Source: Fulvia fulva
Taxonomy: Eukaryota > Ascomycota > Dothideomycetes > Mycosphaerellales > Mycosphaerellaceae
Reading direction: 5' to 3'
Length of the DNA stretch: 64,000 nt
Assembly: GCF_020509005.1 (NCBI RefSeq)
Contig: NC_063020.1
Span: 1,302,001 to 1,366,000, forward strand
Under the pieces are notes generated by a model. The model was not told the DNA's origin and did no database searches. It saw only the letters and a list, made by a program, of their open reading frames with translations. Both the position numbers and the translations under genes were made by a program. This document shows positions 40,569 through 53,484 of the stretch, piece after piece. Each line of letters begins with the position of its first letter. Within the stretch, counting starts at the first letter, position 1.

Positions 40569-43500
40569 ACGGAGATGAGTTTGCATGCCCATCGCGAGGA
40601 GTAATGTAATGTCTACGCTGCCAGCGACAGCACTCGGATCCCCCAAATGCCACTGAATTTGGAAGCTCACTTGCTCGTTCCTCCACACTACACTCGATCA
40701 CTACGCATCGACATGAAAGTATGACCGGTAGCAAAACATGCTCTTCACAACGAGGGACGTACCAGTTTTGCGTTGCGTTTCCACGCACATAGTGCAATGC
40801 ACTGCAATGCGCCATCGCAGCTGCATCTCGACCACGTTGCTGAAGAGATCTCGCCGTTGCGTACTCGCGATCGGTACCACAACGGCCATGGCTTTCGGGC
40901 TCGAAGGGCGTAAAATTCGCAATCATCGCAGTACCAACTTTTACCTCAACGTCTTCGAAAGGTCTGGACGAACTATGGCCGTTTTGGCACTCCAAGGACG
41001 AAGGGCGGGTGTCGAAGTGGATACGGCGTTGTTTGCGACAGTGTCTTATTGCTTACCGTTTAGAACATCGAGGGGACTGTATGCATTGCTGTTGTTTGCG
41101 ATGGCGTCTTATTGCTTGCCGTTGCCGCGATGCGGGCAGATCCGGCGATGATGCTGTTTGTACCAGTGCAGAGTATTCGTCGGGAGTGATGTGATTGGGA
41201 ATTTGCGTGGACCGTCGATCTTGGGGATTCTGCAGACGTTGATCGAGACTATCGCAGATATGCTGGTCTTTCGGAACATACGTGTATAATGACTCTGTAG
41301 CCACTGCTGTGGCGTGAACGGAACACGAATCGAAGATGGCGTATACCACTGGTGCAGGTGAGGTCGGGACGGGACATTTAATCACTGCCACTTGACTCGT
41401 TGCCTGGCGACACAACAGCCTCAAAGTGTGCTATTGTTACACGGACGATGCCCAGTCTCGAAGAGTTTGAACACATGACTCGTCCAGTAACAAAGCCACC
41501 AAGCACAATGCAGGAGGCCTCCAGCGAACGTCACACAACACCATAGCGGTCTGCTTCAAATCGAGACTCCTCATGTCGCCATGCGAGGTCGAACAAGGCC
41601 GCCACGGGGAGGTGATAGTTGCATTGTGCCTTGCAGATGACCCAGACTTTCTCCAGAGTAGTTCTCGTCCACGGGCCCTCTCTGTGCGACGTCCTACCGA
41701 ACATCTGGCATGGGACAAGCTTCACGAGGTTTTGGGTAGATAGAGTTGTGGAGGCCCTGCATTGGGCACAACCGAGAGTTGAGGCGAGGGAGTGAGGTCG
41801 TGCAACAGTTCGTGCATCCATTGCGTGCACGCTCGGGGCATTGTGCGGAGTGGTGCGCTCTCAACCTTGTGATGAGCGGTCTGTCGGATTGACTGGTGAC
41901 TTGGTGTCCTCGATCGCGATGCAGGAGAAGAGAAGAGGAAGAAAGTCGACAAATCGAAAAATGTGCTAGATCGATGTGTGCGGTGATAATGATCAGCGTG
42001 CGTACTGTCTCGTTTCTTTGGCCTGCCGTCGGACGTGCCGAAGGTGGAGTGCTGCAATATAAAACGGCCGTGGACCAACGTCATCACGTGCAGGCGCGAT
42101 AATGCCGAGAGCGACGGGCGCGGAGACGGACGGAGGATGCGTAACTAACGCGTCTTCCACTGCGGAGGTTGTGCTGCAGCTTCGAAACGATCATCATGCT
42201 GCGGTCACACGTCGCAATCCGGGCATGCCGGCTTGTGTCTGGCGGTTGTAACCTGGCAGCGCAGGGCGGACCTGGCGAGCGATGATGTGATAATATGATG
42301 GCCGTAGCGCCATCTTCGCCTGAGAGGGAGACGGCGTTTGGACTAAGTCTCGTTCGGCGTAAGGGCGGACATGCGTGGCCTTCGAGAAGAAGGGACGGCT
42401 GCGGCGAGCCTGCTGCAGGCTGGTCTGGCCAGTGAGCTCAGCTGAGCCCACGCGCGCTTGGCGAGCCAGGCGTTCTATTGCACCGCGACGGGCGTTGCTG
42501 TGGACGACAATGGCGAGCAGAGGAAAGTTTTAAACACGGCGGAAAGTGCAAGACACTAATGCCATGCAATGCGCAAATCCAACAACTCCTCACGTGCTCC
42601 TCCATGTTCTCCTCAGCAGCCAAGGCGATAAGCAGAACGTTATATAGATCCTCCAGACAGACGGTGCCTGCTGAGTCGCTGACATGACGTATCGCGCGTA
42701 CCCATCGCGATCTCTGCTGGTCGTTAAGAACTGGGACTTCCAAATCGGGGATGCTGAAGGTTAATCGATGCCCGCCCACGCGACGCGCTGCCGCTCGCAC
42801 ATGCCACTCTCACGAGAGCGTCAAGCAGCGTCCAATGGCAGGGAGCAAAGCACGCAAGGATAGCGGATCAGGGTGATTGGCGTTTTTGGCGAATGAACAG
42901 CGGACATTTGGGACGTTGAGCAGGAAGAGAGGACGGCGGCTGAAACCTAATGACGACAGCTGTGGAATGGTTCGGTATTGGTCAACGAGGGCATCCCGCC
43001 GTGGGTTGCTGAACGCCGAAGTGTGAGGAAGGAGGGCAGTAGTGAGGGGTGCAAGTGTACTGTAGCGATGAAGAGAAGATCTCGCCAGAGAGCCTCACTC
43101 AGAACAGCTGTATCATAGTGACAGGTAACACGAGACACGGACGCAGTCACGAGAAACATCGGGCGCCGTTCACAAAGCATTGTCCCGTGCAAGGAAGAGA
43201 CAGGTCTGCCAGGTCCAGTAGTGACACTCTCGTGCAGGTGAACCCCTGTGATATGGCAACGAGGTGGAAGGGCGGCATAGCGTACAGTGGTAGTGTGGTT
43301 CCCGTAACGATTGTTCCTTGCCGGGCATCACAGAAACCGTGGTCAGCGCGCTCGAACTACAGTTGCCCAGGGTGAGGATTGTGCAGGTTGCTTGGGTGGA
43401 TTGGTGGAACGGCTGCGAGGAATGCGCTGCGGCCAAAGCTGGCACGTTTCCGAGTGCCAACCGGATTTCCGGGTCATCGACGATGTGGGTGCTTCAGTCG

Positions 43501-44546
43501 TCAGGTTCATGCTGGATCGCACGTCACGCATCTGGAGGCGGATCTGTGAGAGATGCATGCGAACGGTAGGGCACTGCAAGTGCTGTGTTGTGCGGTGTCT
43601 CATTCGTGGTGGGCAAGCGCCGTGCATTGCCGTAGTGATATACATGGCAGCGGGTAACTAAGCAAATGGAAAGCGATGCATGGGATGGAATGGATTGAGG
43701 TGATCTGAGCACCGCCGAAGGAGGAAAGAGAAGAGGGCACAGGTACCGTTCCCTCGCTAAGGTTTGCACGACTGTGCAGCGCAGAGGTCAGAGCGGGGCG
43801 CTCCTGCCTTTGCCTTGTTCGCTACTTCCCTGTCATAGCAACGACCGCCGATGAGGCAGAGCTGAAGCGTGTACTTCTGCACCTGCTTCCTCTCACTGTC
43901 TCGTCAGTCCGGATCCGTTGTCCGTTGTCACTCCTTCACCACCACGACGACGACACCGCACCCGACGACAGGCAGGCGAGACGCAGGCAAGCACCATTAT
44001 CCCCCTGCTGAACCCGACTCGGCCATCATCATCGTCCGTTGTGGCATTGGACAGGACGACCACGACCACGGCTCGGCTGCATTCGTTTGCAACGTCGAGA
44101 CCACCACCGACACCGACACCTCGGAGCGTCTCTGCAGACACGCAGAAACAGGAACAGGAAGACACAACGACGACGACCACTCCGGCATGCTTCACTGACA
44201 CTGCCCACCTACCACCGACGACATCCACCTCGTCCAGACCCGCTTAGCTCTAACACACGCTCCCTCGCACGCGACTCCGACCACTCCACTCCCTCCCTTG
44301 GACATTACGGGCTCTGGCAGCTGCTTACCTCGAAACACGACACATCAGTAGCCAGCCATTGGATCGTGCATTGCTCAGCATCACCATACACCACTGCAGC
44401 TCTAGCCCGCATACTGCTACCACGACGACATCGACCAACACTTCCTCGAACGATCTCCTCCACCACCAACACGACTCCCACGCTATTGGATCACCCGAGC
44501 AACACTCCCGCGAGCCTTTCTTCAACCCTGCATACCACATCGCACT
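40569..44546. other. 4-kb gene-free stretch upstream of CDC25
   Basis: No frame in this region shows a recognisable domain or a consistent exon model. It contains a pair of 33-bp imperfect repeats (41028-41123). Toward the gene (43870-44546) it turns CA- and CT-rich with many short CCACC runs, as in long fungal 5' leaders. The region has normal GC and no RIP signature. Long regulatory upstream DNA or a non-coding transcript are possibilities. Confidence 0.5.
41028..41123 (+). repeat. Pair of 33-bp imperfect direct repeats
   Basis: GTTGTTTGCGACAGTGTCTT... (41028-41060) recurs at 41091-41123 with four differences, all transitions, at a 63-bp period. Confidence 0.85.
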
Positions 44547-46423
44547 ATGGAATACTCGTCGCCGCTGGCGGCAATACGTCCGCAGCCACATCCAGGCTTT
44601 GGCGGCAACCGGAAGGACATTCCTGACTTCCGGAGCATCAACCATGGGTGCAACACCATTGGGCCTTTCGACTTCAAGGCAATGAGCATGCACACCCAGA
44701 AGCCACGCAGGCCAGACTACTTCTCGCTGCGACCTGTCCGAGGATCGTCGCCCACCGCGAGCCTCACGGCCGATCTCGACGCCAACTTCCACATCGATAA
44801 AAGGTGATCTACATTCCTCGCTTCATGCCTGGGACCCACACTTACAATGTCTTCGCAGCCCGGCAGCACCTACACCGCGCAGGTCTTTGTTCACCACCGA
44901 CCTGTTCAGGCCTCGCGAAAATGTCGGTATGTAAATGCAAGAATGCAACCCCAACCCATCAACCTTCGACGGGGAGCTTGGACAATCACTGACATGGCAA
45001 CTACGCACAGCCACCCCACCTATCGAGATCGAGCCTGCCACCACCCCGCCCATCGTCTCGTCGTCGCCGTACTGCGACGCGATGGACATCTCGCCGCTGC
45101 CCCACAAGCTGCCTTTGACCTTCCAGGTCACTCTTCCATCACCGACCCCAGAACTCACGCCCGAAGACGTGCACGAGATCTCACCGGACTTACTGCAGCC
45201 AGACGGCCTGTCCGAGCCACCACCGAGCTTCCTTGCGCTTCCCGAGTAAGTCTAGACGCGTGAAACTTGTCGTCTTGTGCTCACATCATTAACCCAGACG
45301 TCGAAGACCCGTCACCCGCCCAGCGCTGTCCCGAACGAAGGGTTACTCCGCCAGCTGCATTCCTCAGCGACCATCAAGTGCCGAGACACAACTACCGCCG
45401 TTTCGGTTCGGCAATGTCGCAACTAGTGGTCTCGCATGCTCGTCGACGCCCTGTCTGCTAGACAGCTTCACAGACTCCCCGGTAGACGAGCTGCGGCCGT
45501 CCAGTGCAGCAGGCTCGATGCCACCTCCACCACGGAGGACGTCGCTCAGCCAACGTAACAATGGCTCGCCGTCGGCAGGTCACGTCAGGAAGCCTTCTGC
45601 TGGACGGCCTAACTTCGTTCGGCCACAGAGGAAGATGATGCGGAGATCACTGAGCATGTTTCAGCACCCCGATGATGTGATGAAAGAAGAGCAAGATACC
45701 TTCGAGTCCCAGCCCAGCTTGCTCTCTTCGGTCATGGACGTTGAGCAGGAGCACTCGCCTAAGCTACCTCACTTCGTTCCAGACGAACCCGACAGCTTAC
45801 CACGCATCAGCCAGGAAACCATGATAGACGTCCTCGACTCCAAGTATACTGATCAGTACGACCGCATCGTCGTTGTCGACTGCCGATTCGAATACGAATA
45901 TGAAGGTGGCCACATCGACAGCGCCGTCAACTTCAACGACAAGCAACAACTGGCCACTGAGCTCTTCTGTGAGAACGTGCCGGCTAACACCCTGCTCATC
46001 TTCCACTGTGAATACTCGGTCCACCGTGCGCCACTTACCGCGAAGTTCATTCGTAGTCACGATCGCACTGTCAACGCAGCAAACTACCCCAACCTGACTT
46101 ACCCGGAGATGTACATCCTTGATGGCGGCTACAGCAAGTTCTTCTCGGAGCACCCGTCGAAATGTTTCCCTCAAAACTATGTCGAAATGAACGATCAGCG
46201 ACATGAACAGGCCTGCGAACGCGGCATGGCAAAGGTCAAGAACCAGCGCCAAAAACTCTTCCGCAACCAAACCTTCGCCTTTGGCCAAAATGATGACATG
46301 GAAGATTCGCCCACTGCTCTAGGACGAACGTTGGGTCCACGAAGCCAGAGCACCTTCGCCGTCGGCGCAGATATTGCCGAGGGCATTGGTCAATCCTTCC
46401 AACGCCGCATGGCATCTTACTGA
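44547..46423 (+). CDS. CDC25: M-phase inducer phosphatase, Cdc25 family
   Basis: Four exons, 44547-44803, 44859-44926, 45011-45245 and 45298-46423, give 561 aa. The N-terminal half is regulatory, with Ser/Thr-Pro sites (PTPRRSLFTTDLF, LPSPTPELTPED). The C-terminal rhodanese-like catalytic domain contains ISQETMIDVLDSKY, IVVVDCRFEYEYEGGHI and the active site HCEYSVHR with Cys424 and Arg430 (HC-x5-R), then YPEMYILDGGYSKFF. All match Cdc25 (nimT in Aspergillus), which removes inhibitory phosphates from Cdk1 to trigger mitosis. Splicing of exon 2 restores the conserved SPxxPTPRRSLFTTDLFRPR block, supporting the model. The long gene-free upstream region may carry cell-cycle control. Confidence 0.93.
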
Positions 46424-47451
46424 GCAACCACCTCTGCTTTTCTCTTTTGCATTGCATTGCATCACATGGCGTGGCGTTATGGGTTTGGCATGACTTGACC
46501 CTTTCAGTGGTCTCTTGCGGCGTTCAAGCGAGCCTCATCAGAGGCCTATTCCCTGCCCGGCGCGGCATTGGCGGACCTTCCATCGAACTGCATTCCCTTT
46601 AACGTTTTCTTTACTCATGTCTATTCTACGAATCAACAACAACCAAGCACGACCGCGGCGACTGGATCAGAAGATCAACATCCGGCCGACGGCTACGATA
46701 CCCAGAACACAATACATCAACCCGACCTGGAATGGTACCGCCAATCATGGACCACCAGGCATCTTTTGTACACGATACACACGCCAACCACTTCGTCACC
46801 AAGACTGGTCTGGCCATTCACACCACCACAACACGTCCGTCTCCTCACGATTTCCTCCTTTGAGGCATCGACATCACCATTTCAACGCTATTCATCAGCT
46901 TGATAAAGACTCGTGGAAACATCACACAGCTTCATCAGGCTCTTGTATTACTGCACAACTTTACACCACCGGCGAAAGCAACAGCTTTTTATCTTGAGAT
47001 TGTACAAATTGCAAATCATCGAAACAGGACTTGTTGGGCAAGGAATTGAAACTCCAGCAGATTGTACATACCCTCTTGTAGGAAAGATCGACGGGATAGG
47101 AAGGAAGGAAAGCAGACTTGGCAGATTCTTGAAAGATTCCAGCAGCGGAAGTTTCAAAGCTTGAACTGAGCTGGAAGAGTGGTCAGATAAACTTCCCTAT
47201 AAATCTTGAGATGGTAGTGTCTTTGCTGTAATGTGTCAACAATACAATCAATGTTCGAGAAAGTGCTCATACTCTCCATCTCTATTCTTGGTTCTTGCTT
47301 GATATGACCATTAGTCGGTCGCTGAGGTAGCAGAGCGTGCCGTTCTCCTTTAGAAGAAGTGATGAGAGGATTCTAGGGGTCGTCTCGTAGACATTACATT
47401 TACGCTTGAGGTACGACGCCACGTGTGTCGGCGCGCGACATCTTGGACAGG
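46424..47451. other. Intergenic between convergent CDC25 and lactone oxidase genes
   Basis: About 1 kb between two 3' ends. Short frames on both strands show no domain. Presumably 3' untranslated regions and terminators. Confidence 0.55.
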
Positions 47452-49803
47452 CTACATTGTACTACAGCACGACTTATCCCTCAGCTTGCTAGACTTGTTG
47501 GAAGCATCTAATGCTTCGCCATTCCTCATGAGGTTCAAACCACTGCTGGTGTTGGTGCCGTTGGTATGGTCGTTTGTTGTTGGAGCTGGTACTGGCTTGC
47601 GGTGGTCTTGATCATGATTCCCTACCGCTGCGGGGGGTCGGACATTATCAAAGATCAAGTCATCGAAGAGGTCGTTCGAGAAGCGTTTCTGGATGTCTTG
47701 TAAAGTCCAGCCTTGAGTTTTCCCGATTGCTGCGAGGATATGTCGGAATTTGGGGATTTCGGAGGCGTAGGCTGAGGTCTTGAGGTGGGTGAGCATGGGG
47801 TTGGAGGCGACGGTGTAGCCTTCGGACCTGATGGTGATGATGTGTTAGCAGATAACTTCGGAGAAGGGCGGGTGTGAAGAGAGGGGCTATACATACCATT
47901 CCTTCGCCCAGTGTGGTCTCGTCTTGATCGCGTGGCCTTGGTGGTCGTTGTACGACATCCATTTATTCAGCACTTCCTGGGCGTAAGGTTGCCAGATGTC
48001 CACGGCGTTCTGTAGAGTCAGAATCTCAATCGAACATGTCCCTAGCGTGTTGCCGTGCTGCGGTGCCAGGAGGACGTTGCTACCTCCCATAATTCTCATC
48101 TCGAGGGGGAACCGTTGTGGACATGTATCGCTGTGTTCGTAAGCTTTGAGGATGGCGTCCCACCACGCGCGTTGGACGTAGCTGTAGTCAGGTTTGGTAG
48201 GATTGTCGGGGAGAGGAACGAGAGGCATCTCGACTTCGAGGTCGCGGACGCGGACATTTTGGATTGCGCGTTGGAAGTGGAGCGCGTCGCAAAGGTAGGT
48301 CTTGATGGGTGGTTCGTCTTCTTTCACTTCGGGCAGATTCATCATAGCGAAGCGACTCAGGATCGAGACTGCTGCTTCGGCTACGTTGGTCTTGTCCACG
48401 AGCTTGGTCAGGACTTTGTTGTATTGCAGCACGTTCAACGTGAATTCTTGGAGAAAGGACACGAAGATTGCGAGGGAGTCTGGCCAGTCTTTGACATGGG
48501 AGGAGTCGGTTGTGTTGTTCCAGCAGTTGATCCAGCATTCGTCGGCGTAGGGGAACCAGAACCATTCGGAGTAGTAGTCGTTGTTGGCTTTGTGTTCGAA
48601 GTCCTCCTTGGCTTTACGCTTCTGCTCAATGGTGAGTGGCTGTTTGGGTAGCAGTGATGGAGGAACCTTGTCCCACATATCGTCAGGTGGTGGTATGGCG
48701 AGGACTACTGGCACTTTCGCCGGTCGGAGCTCTGCATAGGTCATGGGATCCAACACCAGCGTGAGGTGAGTGACCACACCCAGCAAACCGAAGCATCCGC
48801 TGGCAGCCGTCAGGAACTCGGTGTCGTTCTCGGTGATCATGCGAAGTATGCCGTTCGCATCAATGTATTCTATGCGATGGACGAGGTCGCTCAATGTCCT
48901 GCTTGTGATACCTGCGCCGTGGCAGATTGGTGCATTACTTCCACCTGCTGTGATCTCTACCATAATGATATTGAACGGCAGAGTCACCTGGTTGTGCTTC
49001 ACGCACCATCGTCTTAGTCTTTCGTTCGTTGCAGCACATCCTATGCGGACCAGTCTCTTTCCTCCTGACAACGGTGGCTCATCGAGGAGCTCTATCGTTT
49101 CGAGCTCGCCTGGGTCTTCCTCCGACAAAAACGTCTGCGCTGCGAAGTTGGGCAGCTCGGAAGCAGTCTTGAGTTGTAGTGTCGAGATCAGAATCTCGCC
49201 GCTCCTACCAAAGATTGGCGACCATGAATGTCGATATCCGCTACATCGAACGCTCATGTTGCTTTGCTTTGCAAATTGAACGATCTTCTGTATCTGCACA
49301 ACCGTCCGAGGCACGCACGTCAGCTTCGGCACATTGCCCTGCAGAGTCCTGCCCCAGTTCTGGAATTCAAGGTCTTTTCGAATATCCATTACGGCTTCTT
49401 CATCGTCGATGTCTAGTATCTGCTCGACAACCTCCTTGGCCCCTTCAAGGAAATGCTTGGCGTGATGACGGAAGCTCAAGCTGTGTCCTTTGCAGAACCC
49501 CTCGCAAAGATCTTCGGCGAGCGAGCCATCTACGAACTTCTCTAGCCTACTCTTCTCGTCATCCGTATGCTCGTCTCGCAGCTTTTGGTAAGTGTCGTCG
49601 CTCCCTGACTCCCGAAACATCCGGAGCAGCCGGCGCATGAAAGCAAAGCGGTCGACTTCGACTGCGGGATTCAGGTAGTCGTTGAGGAGCTCTGCGAGAC
49701 CGGGAACATCGTGCTTGCAGAAGTCAGGATCTTTTCCCAGAGCCTTTGCTACGATAGCAATGCGATCATCCATAGGCTTCTCTGGAGCGAATGTGGAAGC
49801 CAT
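47452..49803 (-). CDS. D-arabinono-1,4-lactone oxidase-type FAD enzyme
   Basis: Two exons, 49803-47897 and 47827-47452, with a 69-nt intron, give 760 aa. After a helical N-terminal extension of about 160 residues comes a PCMH-type FAD domain (CVPRTVVQIQKIVQFAK, CSGYRHSWSPIFG, HGAGITSRTLSDLVHRIEYI). The C-terminal ALO domain contains PLEMRIMGGSNVLLAPQHGN and the family motif RPHWAKEW, whose last codon is completed across the intron. The enzyme class oxidises aldonolactones, giving erythroascorbate in fungi. At 760 aa it is longer than classical ALO (about 520-560), the extra length being at both ends. The C-terminus ends KSCCSTM, close to a CaaX-like box, so lipidation is possible but unproven. 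Confidence 0.85.
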
Positions 49804-50628
49804 GACTGACGTTTCTGATGCTCAGCAACGAGCACCGGATAGTTGTTAGGAAAGACCGGTGGTCCTAGCGAATGGGGATCTCGAAGTGGACTATGATATG
49901 AAAGAGAAGTGGTCCTCCCTACCTGTTCACGACAATTGACTTGCGTCATGGAGCTGAGCTGCGCACAGCGCATGGTAAGGCAGGTCATGAGCCCTGTCCC
50001 GTCCCTCGGTCAGACCTGAAAGTGTCGAAGCTTCGAATGGCCTTCGGGTCGAACAGGAAGATGTCCATCAAGCATCAGGGTATCTGCTACATTACCAGAC
50101 TACCAATCACTGAAAATATGAGAAACTCATGCTTGGATGAGTGCCCCCATCGACATGCACCATAGCGACCAATATCGAGGTTCGAAATGTGCGATCTCTT
50201 GGGCCGAGGAACTTCGTTCGCAGCAAGTACCTGCGTGCTGCGTGGTTACTATTCTCGGGCCTGTCACTACTGTGTCCTTGGGAGATGATAGGCTCCTGGC
50301 CGTGAAACTCAGCCATAGCAGTCAGCATGGATGAGGTGGTCAGTCAGCCTCATGCTGACGGCAGCAGCCCGCTAGGCAGACCTGGGATTGAGCTCTGACA
50401 TATTCCGACAGTAAGTGATCTTCGCTTTCGGCAAGGACCAGTTTCAGATGTTCATTCTGGTGGTTGATGAGATTGTGAAGTATGTCGTCGCAACGTTGGG
50501 TTGAAGAGTTGGACATCGGTGCGCACGTGATACGGCGTTCGGAAGCAAATTCCCCCGCCTTCGAGACCTTCAAAAATGCCCATCCCTGCTCTTTCGACAC
50601 CTGAGATCACACCTCGCACTTCCGCCAT
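49804..50628. other. Divergent upstream region of lactone oxidase and SET genes
   Basis: About 825 bp between two divergent starts, holding both promoters. No gene or clear motif is seen. Confidence 0.55.
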
Positions 50629-51428
50629 ATGGCTCAAGCCGTTATAGAGGCGATTTGCACCAGGAGGTACGAACAGCAGCCTCGAAGCATACTCATGTCG
50701 GCTACTCCGCCTCTGCAGGATGACTCAATCCAGGATGCGTCCAATGCTGCAGAGATACTCCCGGACAATTGGCCTCAGAACATTGTTTACTTGTCCGATC
50801 TCAAGTATACTGAAGCAGCGCTGGAGTTGAAGCCAAAGCTGACGCTGTCTCCTTCCGATACTGGCTCCTGGACCAAGATCCCGATCGAGCTGACTCGATC
50901 GCCCTGCAGTCGTGTCAAAATAGTGACCATCGGCGACCAGAAGCATCCTGCTTACGGCCAAAGAGGCCTTTTCGCTGCAGAGAATCTGATTCCAGACGCC
51001 TTCATCCTGCCGTACGTAGGCGAAGTCCACTGCAATAGCCTGTCCGATACGAACCCGCACAGCGACTATGATCTGAGTACGTCTGAGACTGTGGCTGCAG
51101 GCGCCGACGACGTGGCTGATACGTGGTAGGTCTGGATCGCGAAATTGGTCTGAGTGTTGACTCTGCCTACGCCGGCAATGAAGCGAGATATTGCAACGAC
51201 TATCGAGGTGTCGCTGAGCGTGCCAATGCTGAATGGCGAGACTGCTATGTCCAGGTACCGTCCATGAGGAGAGCTGGTGGCAAACGCTGGGAGCGCCGCG
51301 TTGGCATCTTCGTCGTATCTGCTGGGAAAGCAGGCAAGCGAACAGCTGGGATCAAAGCTGGCGAGGAGATCTTGATCAACTACGGCAAAGGCTTTTGGGA
51401 AGGCCGGAAGACTCTGGTCAGTGAATAG
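50629..51428 (+). CDS. SET-domain protein with atypical cofactor motif
   Basis: Two exons, 50629-51076 and 51130-51428, with a 53-nt intron (GTACGT...GGTAG), give 248 aa. A second in-frame ATG at 50695 is equally plausible as the start. The SET fold shows as GQRGLFAAENLIPDAFILPY, the spliced SDYDLSLDREIGLSVDSAYA, GNEARYCNDYRG and a final GEEILINYGKGFW with the conserved Tyr. The usual NHS-C motif is replaced by CNDYRG, and no post-SET cysteines follow. SET enzymes transfer methyl from S-adenosylmethionine to Lys of histones or other proteins. This variant resembles small fungal SET proteins of unknown target. Whether it is active is uncertain. Confidence 0.8.
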
Positions 51429-52690
51429 ATTGAGGAGGTAAGTCCATCTAATCTGGCTCTATACTTACATCACTTGTCAATAGGCTAAGTTTCGGAAAGA
51501 TGCTGAGATGTTACGCATTGCAGAGATGGCCTTGAATTGGCAGGTCGAGGGCCATGACAGGCCGAAGCTTGACGCCTGGCTTGTCGATATCTCACCATGA
51601 CCCAGCACGCTTCGCCAACGGCGCCCTTACATCGATACCCAGACAGCGCAGAAAGTTCATACGAGAGAGATGACGACTTACTGTCCATCCCGGCGTGAGC
51701 GCATGTGCGACGCAGTAGTCAAGGAGCCATCACGGAGCAGACTGCATTCTGGTGCGGCTCCGACAAGTTCAATCACTTCCGTCCAAGCCAACAGCTACGA
51801 GCGGGCGTATGTCTCAGGAAAGCGTTGACAGGTCTCAATTCACAGAAGGTTCGAACAGCTGGAGACTCCGGAAGCAGTGTGATGGGAAATTCCAGCTGGC
51901 GAGCGCCTGCTGTCGTGCTATGCAGCGCGAACGTGGGCGACGAGAACTTGATGCCATTCTGACCACTCGAATGCAAGTGTGGTGTTACTGCTCACGTCGC
52001 CAATGGTGTTGTGCGTCCTTCGCACGGGAATTGCGACATTTCAGAAACGTGGCCGCGTGGTCCGAGGCGATCCATTGCTTTGCCGAGATTTTATCGTGGC
52101 TGCGATTCCACTTCTGGCTATCCACCATCACCACTTCGGGACTGTCTTGACCAACTGGCGTCAAGAGCTCCGTACGTGGGCATGATATGGAGACGGTCTG
52201 TAGCATCCAGAACACTGGAGAAGCCAGTCAACAGCACGCGAGATCCACTGTCAAGGACGTGCTTCAAGATTAAAGACGATCAAACGTCACTGGCGATTCG
52301 CCACTTTGATAAGTGTATTGCAATACAGCAGGGAGGTATCAGACAATCTAAACGACCATCAGCAGTACGTGTAACAACTTCGAACCTCGAACATATGAGG
52401 TCACAGACGAGGATTGAGATCGGGCGTTGAAGTCAAGACGGCGCTTCCCCTTGCAACGGCGCAACGGTCCTTCGAAGGAAAGCGTGACTTGCAACTTCTC
52501 TTTCACGACACCACCTCTCTTGCATCGCAATATTCTGCCATTCCAATAAACACTGTCTCATCTGATAACATCATCAGAGGTGTCTCGCTCATTTGACCAC
52601 ATCCAGTCCACGTCACCGAAATCAGACTTCGACCGTGCATTTTGACTGGCTCGACGCTTATCGCTGCGGATCTCAGACACAACCGATACA
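51429..52690. other. Intergenic, no supportable gene
   Basis: About 1.26 kb between the SET gene stop and the next plus-strand gene. Overlapping frames of 60-140 codons have no recognisable domain and are not linked by plausible splice sites. Confidence 0.5.
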
Positions 52691-53484
52691 ATGGAGCACA
52701 ACCCGGATCACGAAATGCCTACCCTGTTCATGCCAACTACAAAGCGAAGCAATTCGTCGGGTAAGGTGAGTTCTATCTATCTTCTGCGTCGCCTTCAATA
52801 ATCCACATCTTTGCGTCGGCACTATTGAATTCTGCACCAAGTGCCGCAAGCCACGTAGAATCGTCCCGCATCAATCACCTATCCCCGCGAGATCTTGCAT
52901 TAGCCCTGATTTTGACGTTTTCTATAACAGGCGGTGATGCTGCAACATTATCTGGCCCTGGAAGCTCAACCCAGCACAGCTTCCTTGGATTCAACAACAA
53001 CTTTACTCAATCGCCGTCCCTCTCCCCCAAGTCCACGATGGGAGGAGCTTCACCAGACATGTCATCCTCGGAGCCCAGCTCAGCGGGTGTATCTCTAACA
53101 TTATCAAGCACGCAAATTTCCCAAATATCACCACCAGCATACGCCCTACCTAGAGCCGTCCTCCGCAAGAACTCCTCAAAGACGCCCAAAGTGGCACCTA
53201 TCCCTGAGGATGACTCACTCGACGGGTTCGGGCTGTCAAAGAACGATCAAAGCAAGCATTACGACATGAACCACGATCTGAAAACAACATTAACGGATCT
53301 ACTCAACTGCGACACAGTCCGCAAAGACCCCAAAATGCGACTGCTGGTCCAGTCGAGACTGATGGACTCGGAGCGGGAGCTGAAAAGGCAGAGGCGTTGT
53401 CGTCAACGACAGAGCTCGTTGCCAACACCGACAATTGTGCTGTCTTCTGCGGAGGATGATCGGCGCCGCGAGAGCCTTGCGTGA
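52691..53484 (+). CDS. Unknown Ser/Thr/Pro-rich protein with charged C-terminal helix
   Basis: Two exons are proposed, 52691-52760 and 52931-53484, giving 207 aa. The 170-nt intron (GTAAGG...ACAG) is long but keeps phase and gives a clean start (MEHNPDHEMPTLFMPTTK). Residues about 25-125 are low-complexity Ser/Thr/Pro with several SP sites. The last 70 residues form a conserved-looking charged helix (LKTTLTDLLNCDTVRKDPK, LMDSERELKRQRRCRQRQ), which may bind DNA or another protein. An unspliced frame from 52825 is also open. I do not recognise the family; a nuclear regulator is only a guess from composition. Confidence 0.65.

Noticed and set aside
43869..44626. Overlapping 109-195-codon ORFs upstream of CDC25
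   Set aside because: Low-complexity Thr/Pro/His frames produced by CA-rich leader sequence; no conserved features.
48055..48651. 198-codon plus-strand ORF opposite the lactone oxidase
   Set aside because: Antisense shadow of the FAD enzyme; no recognisable motif.
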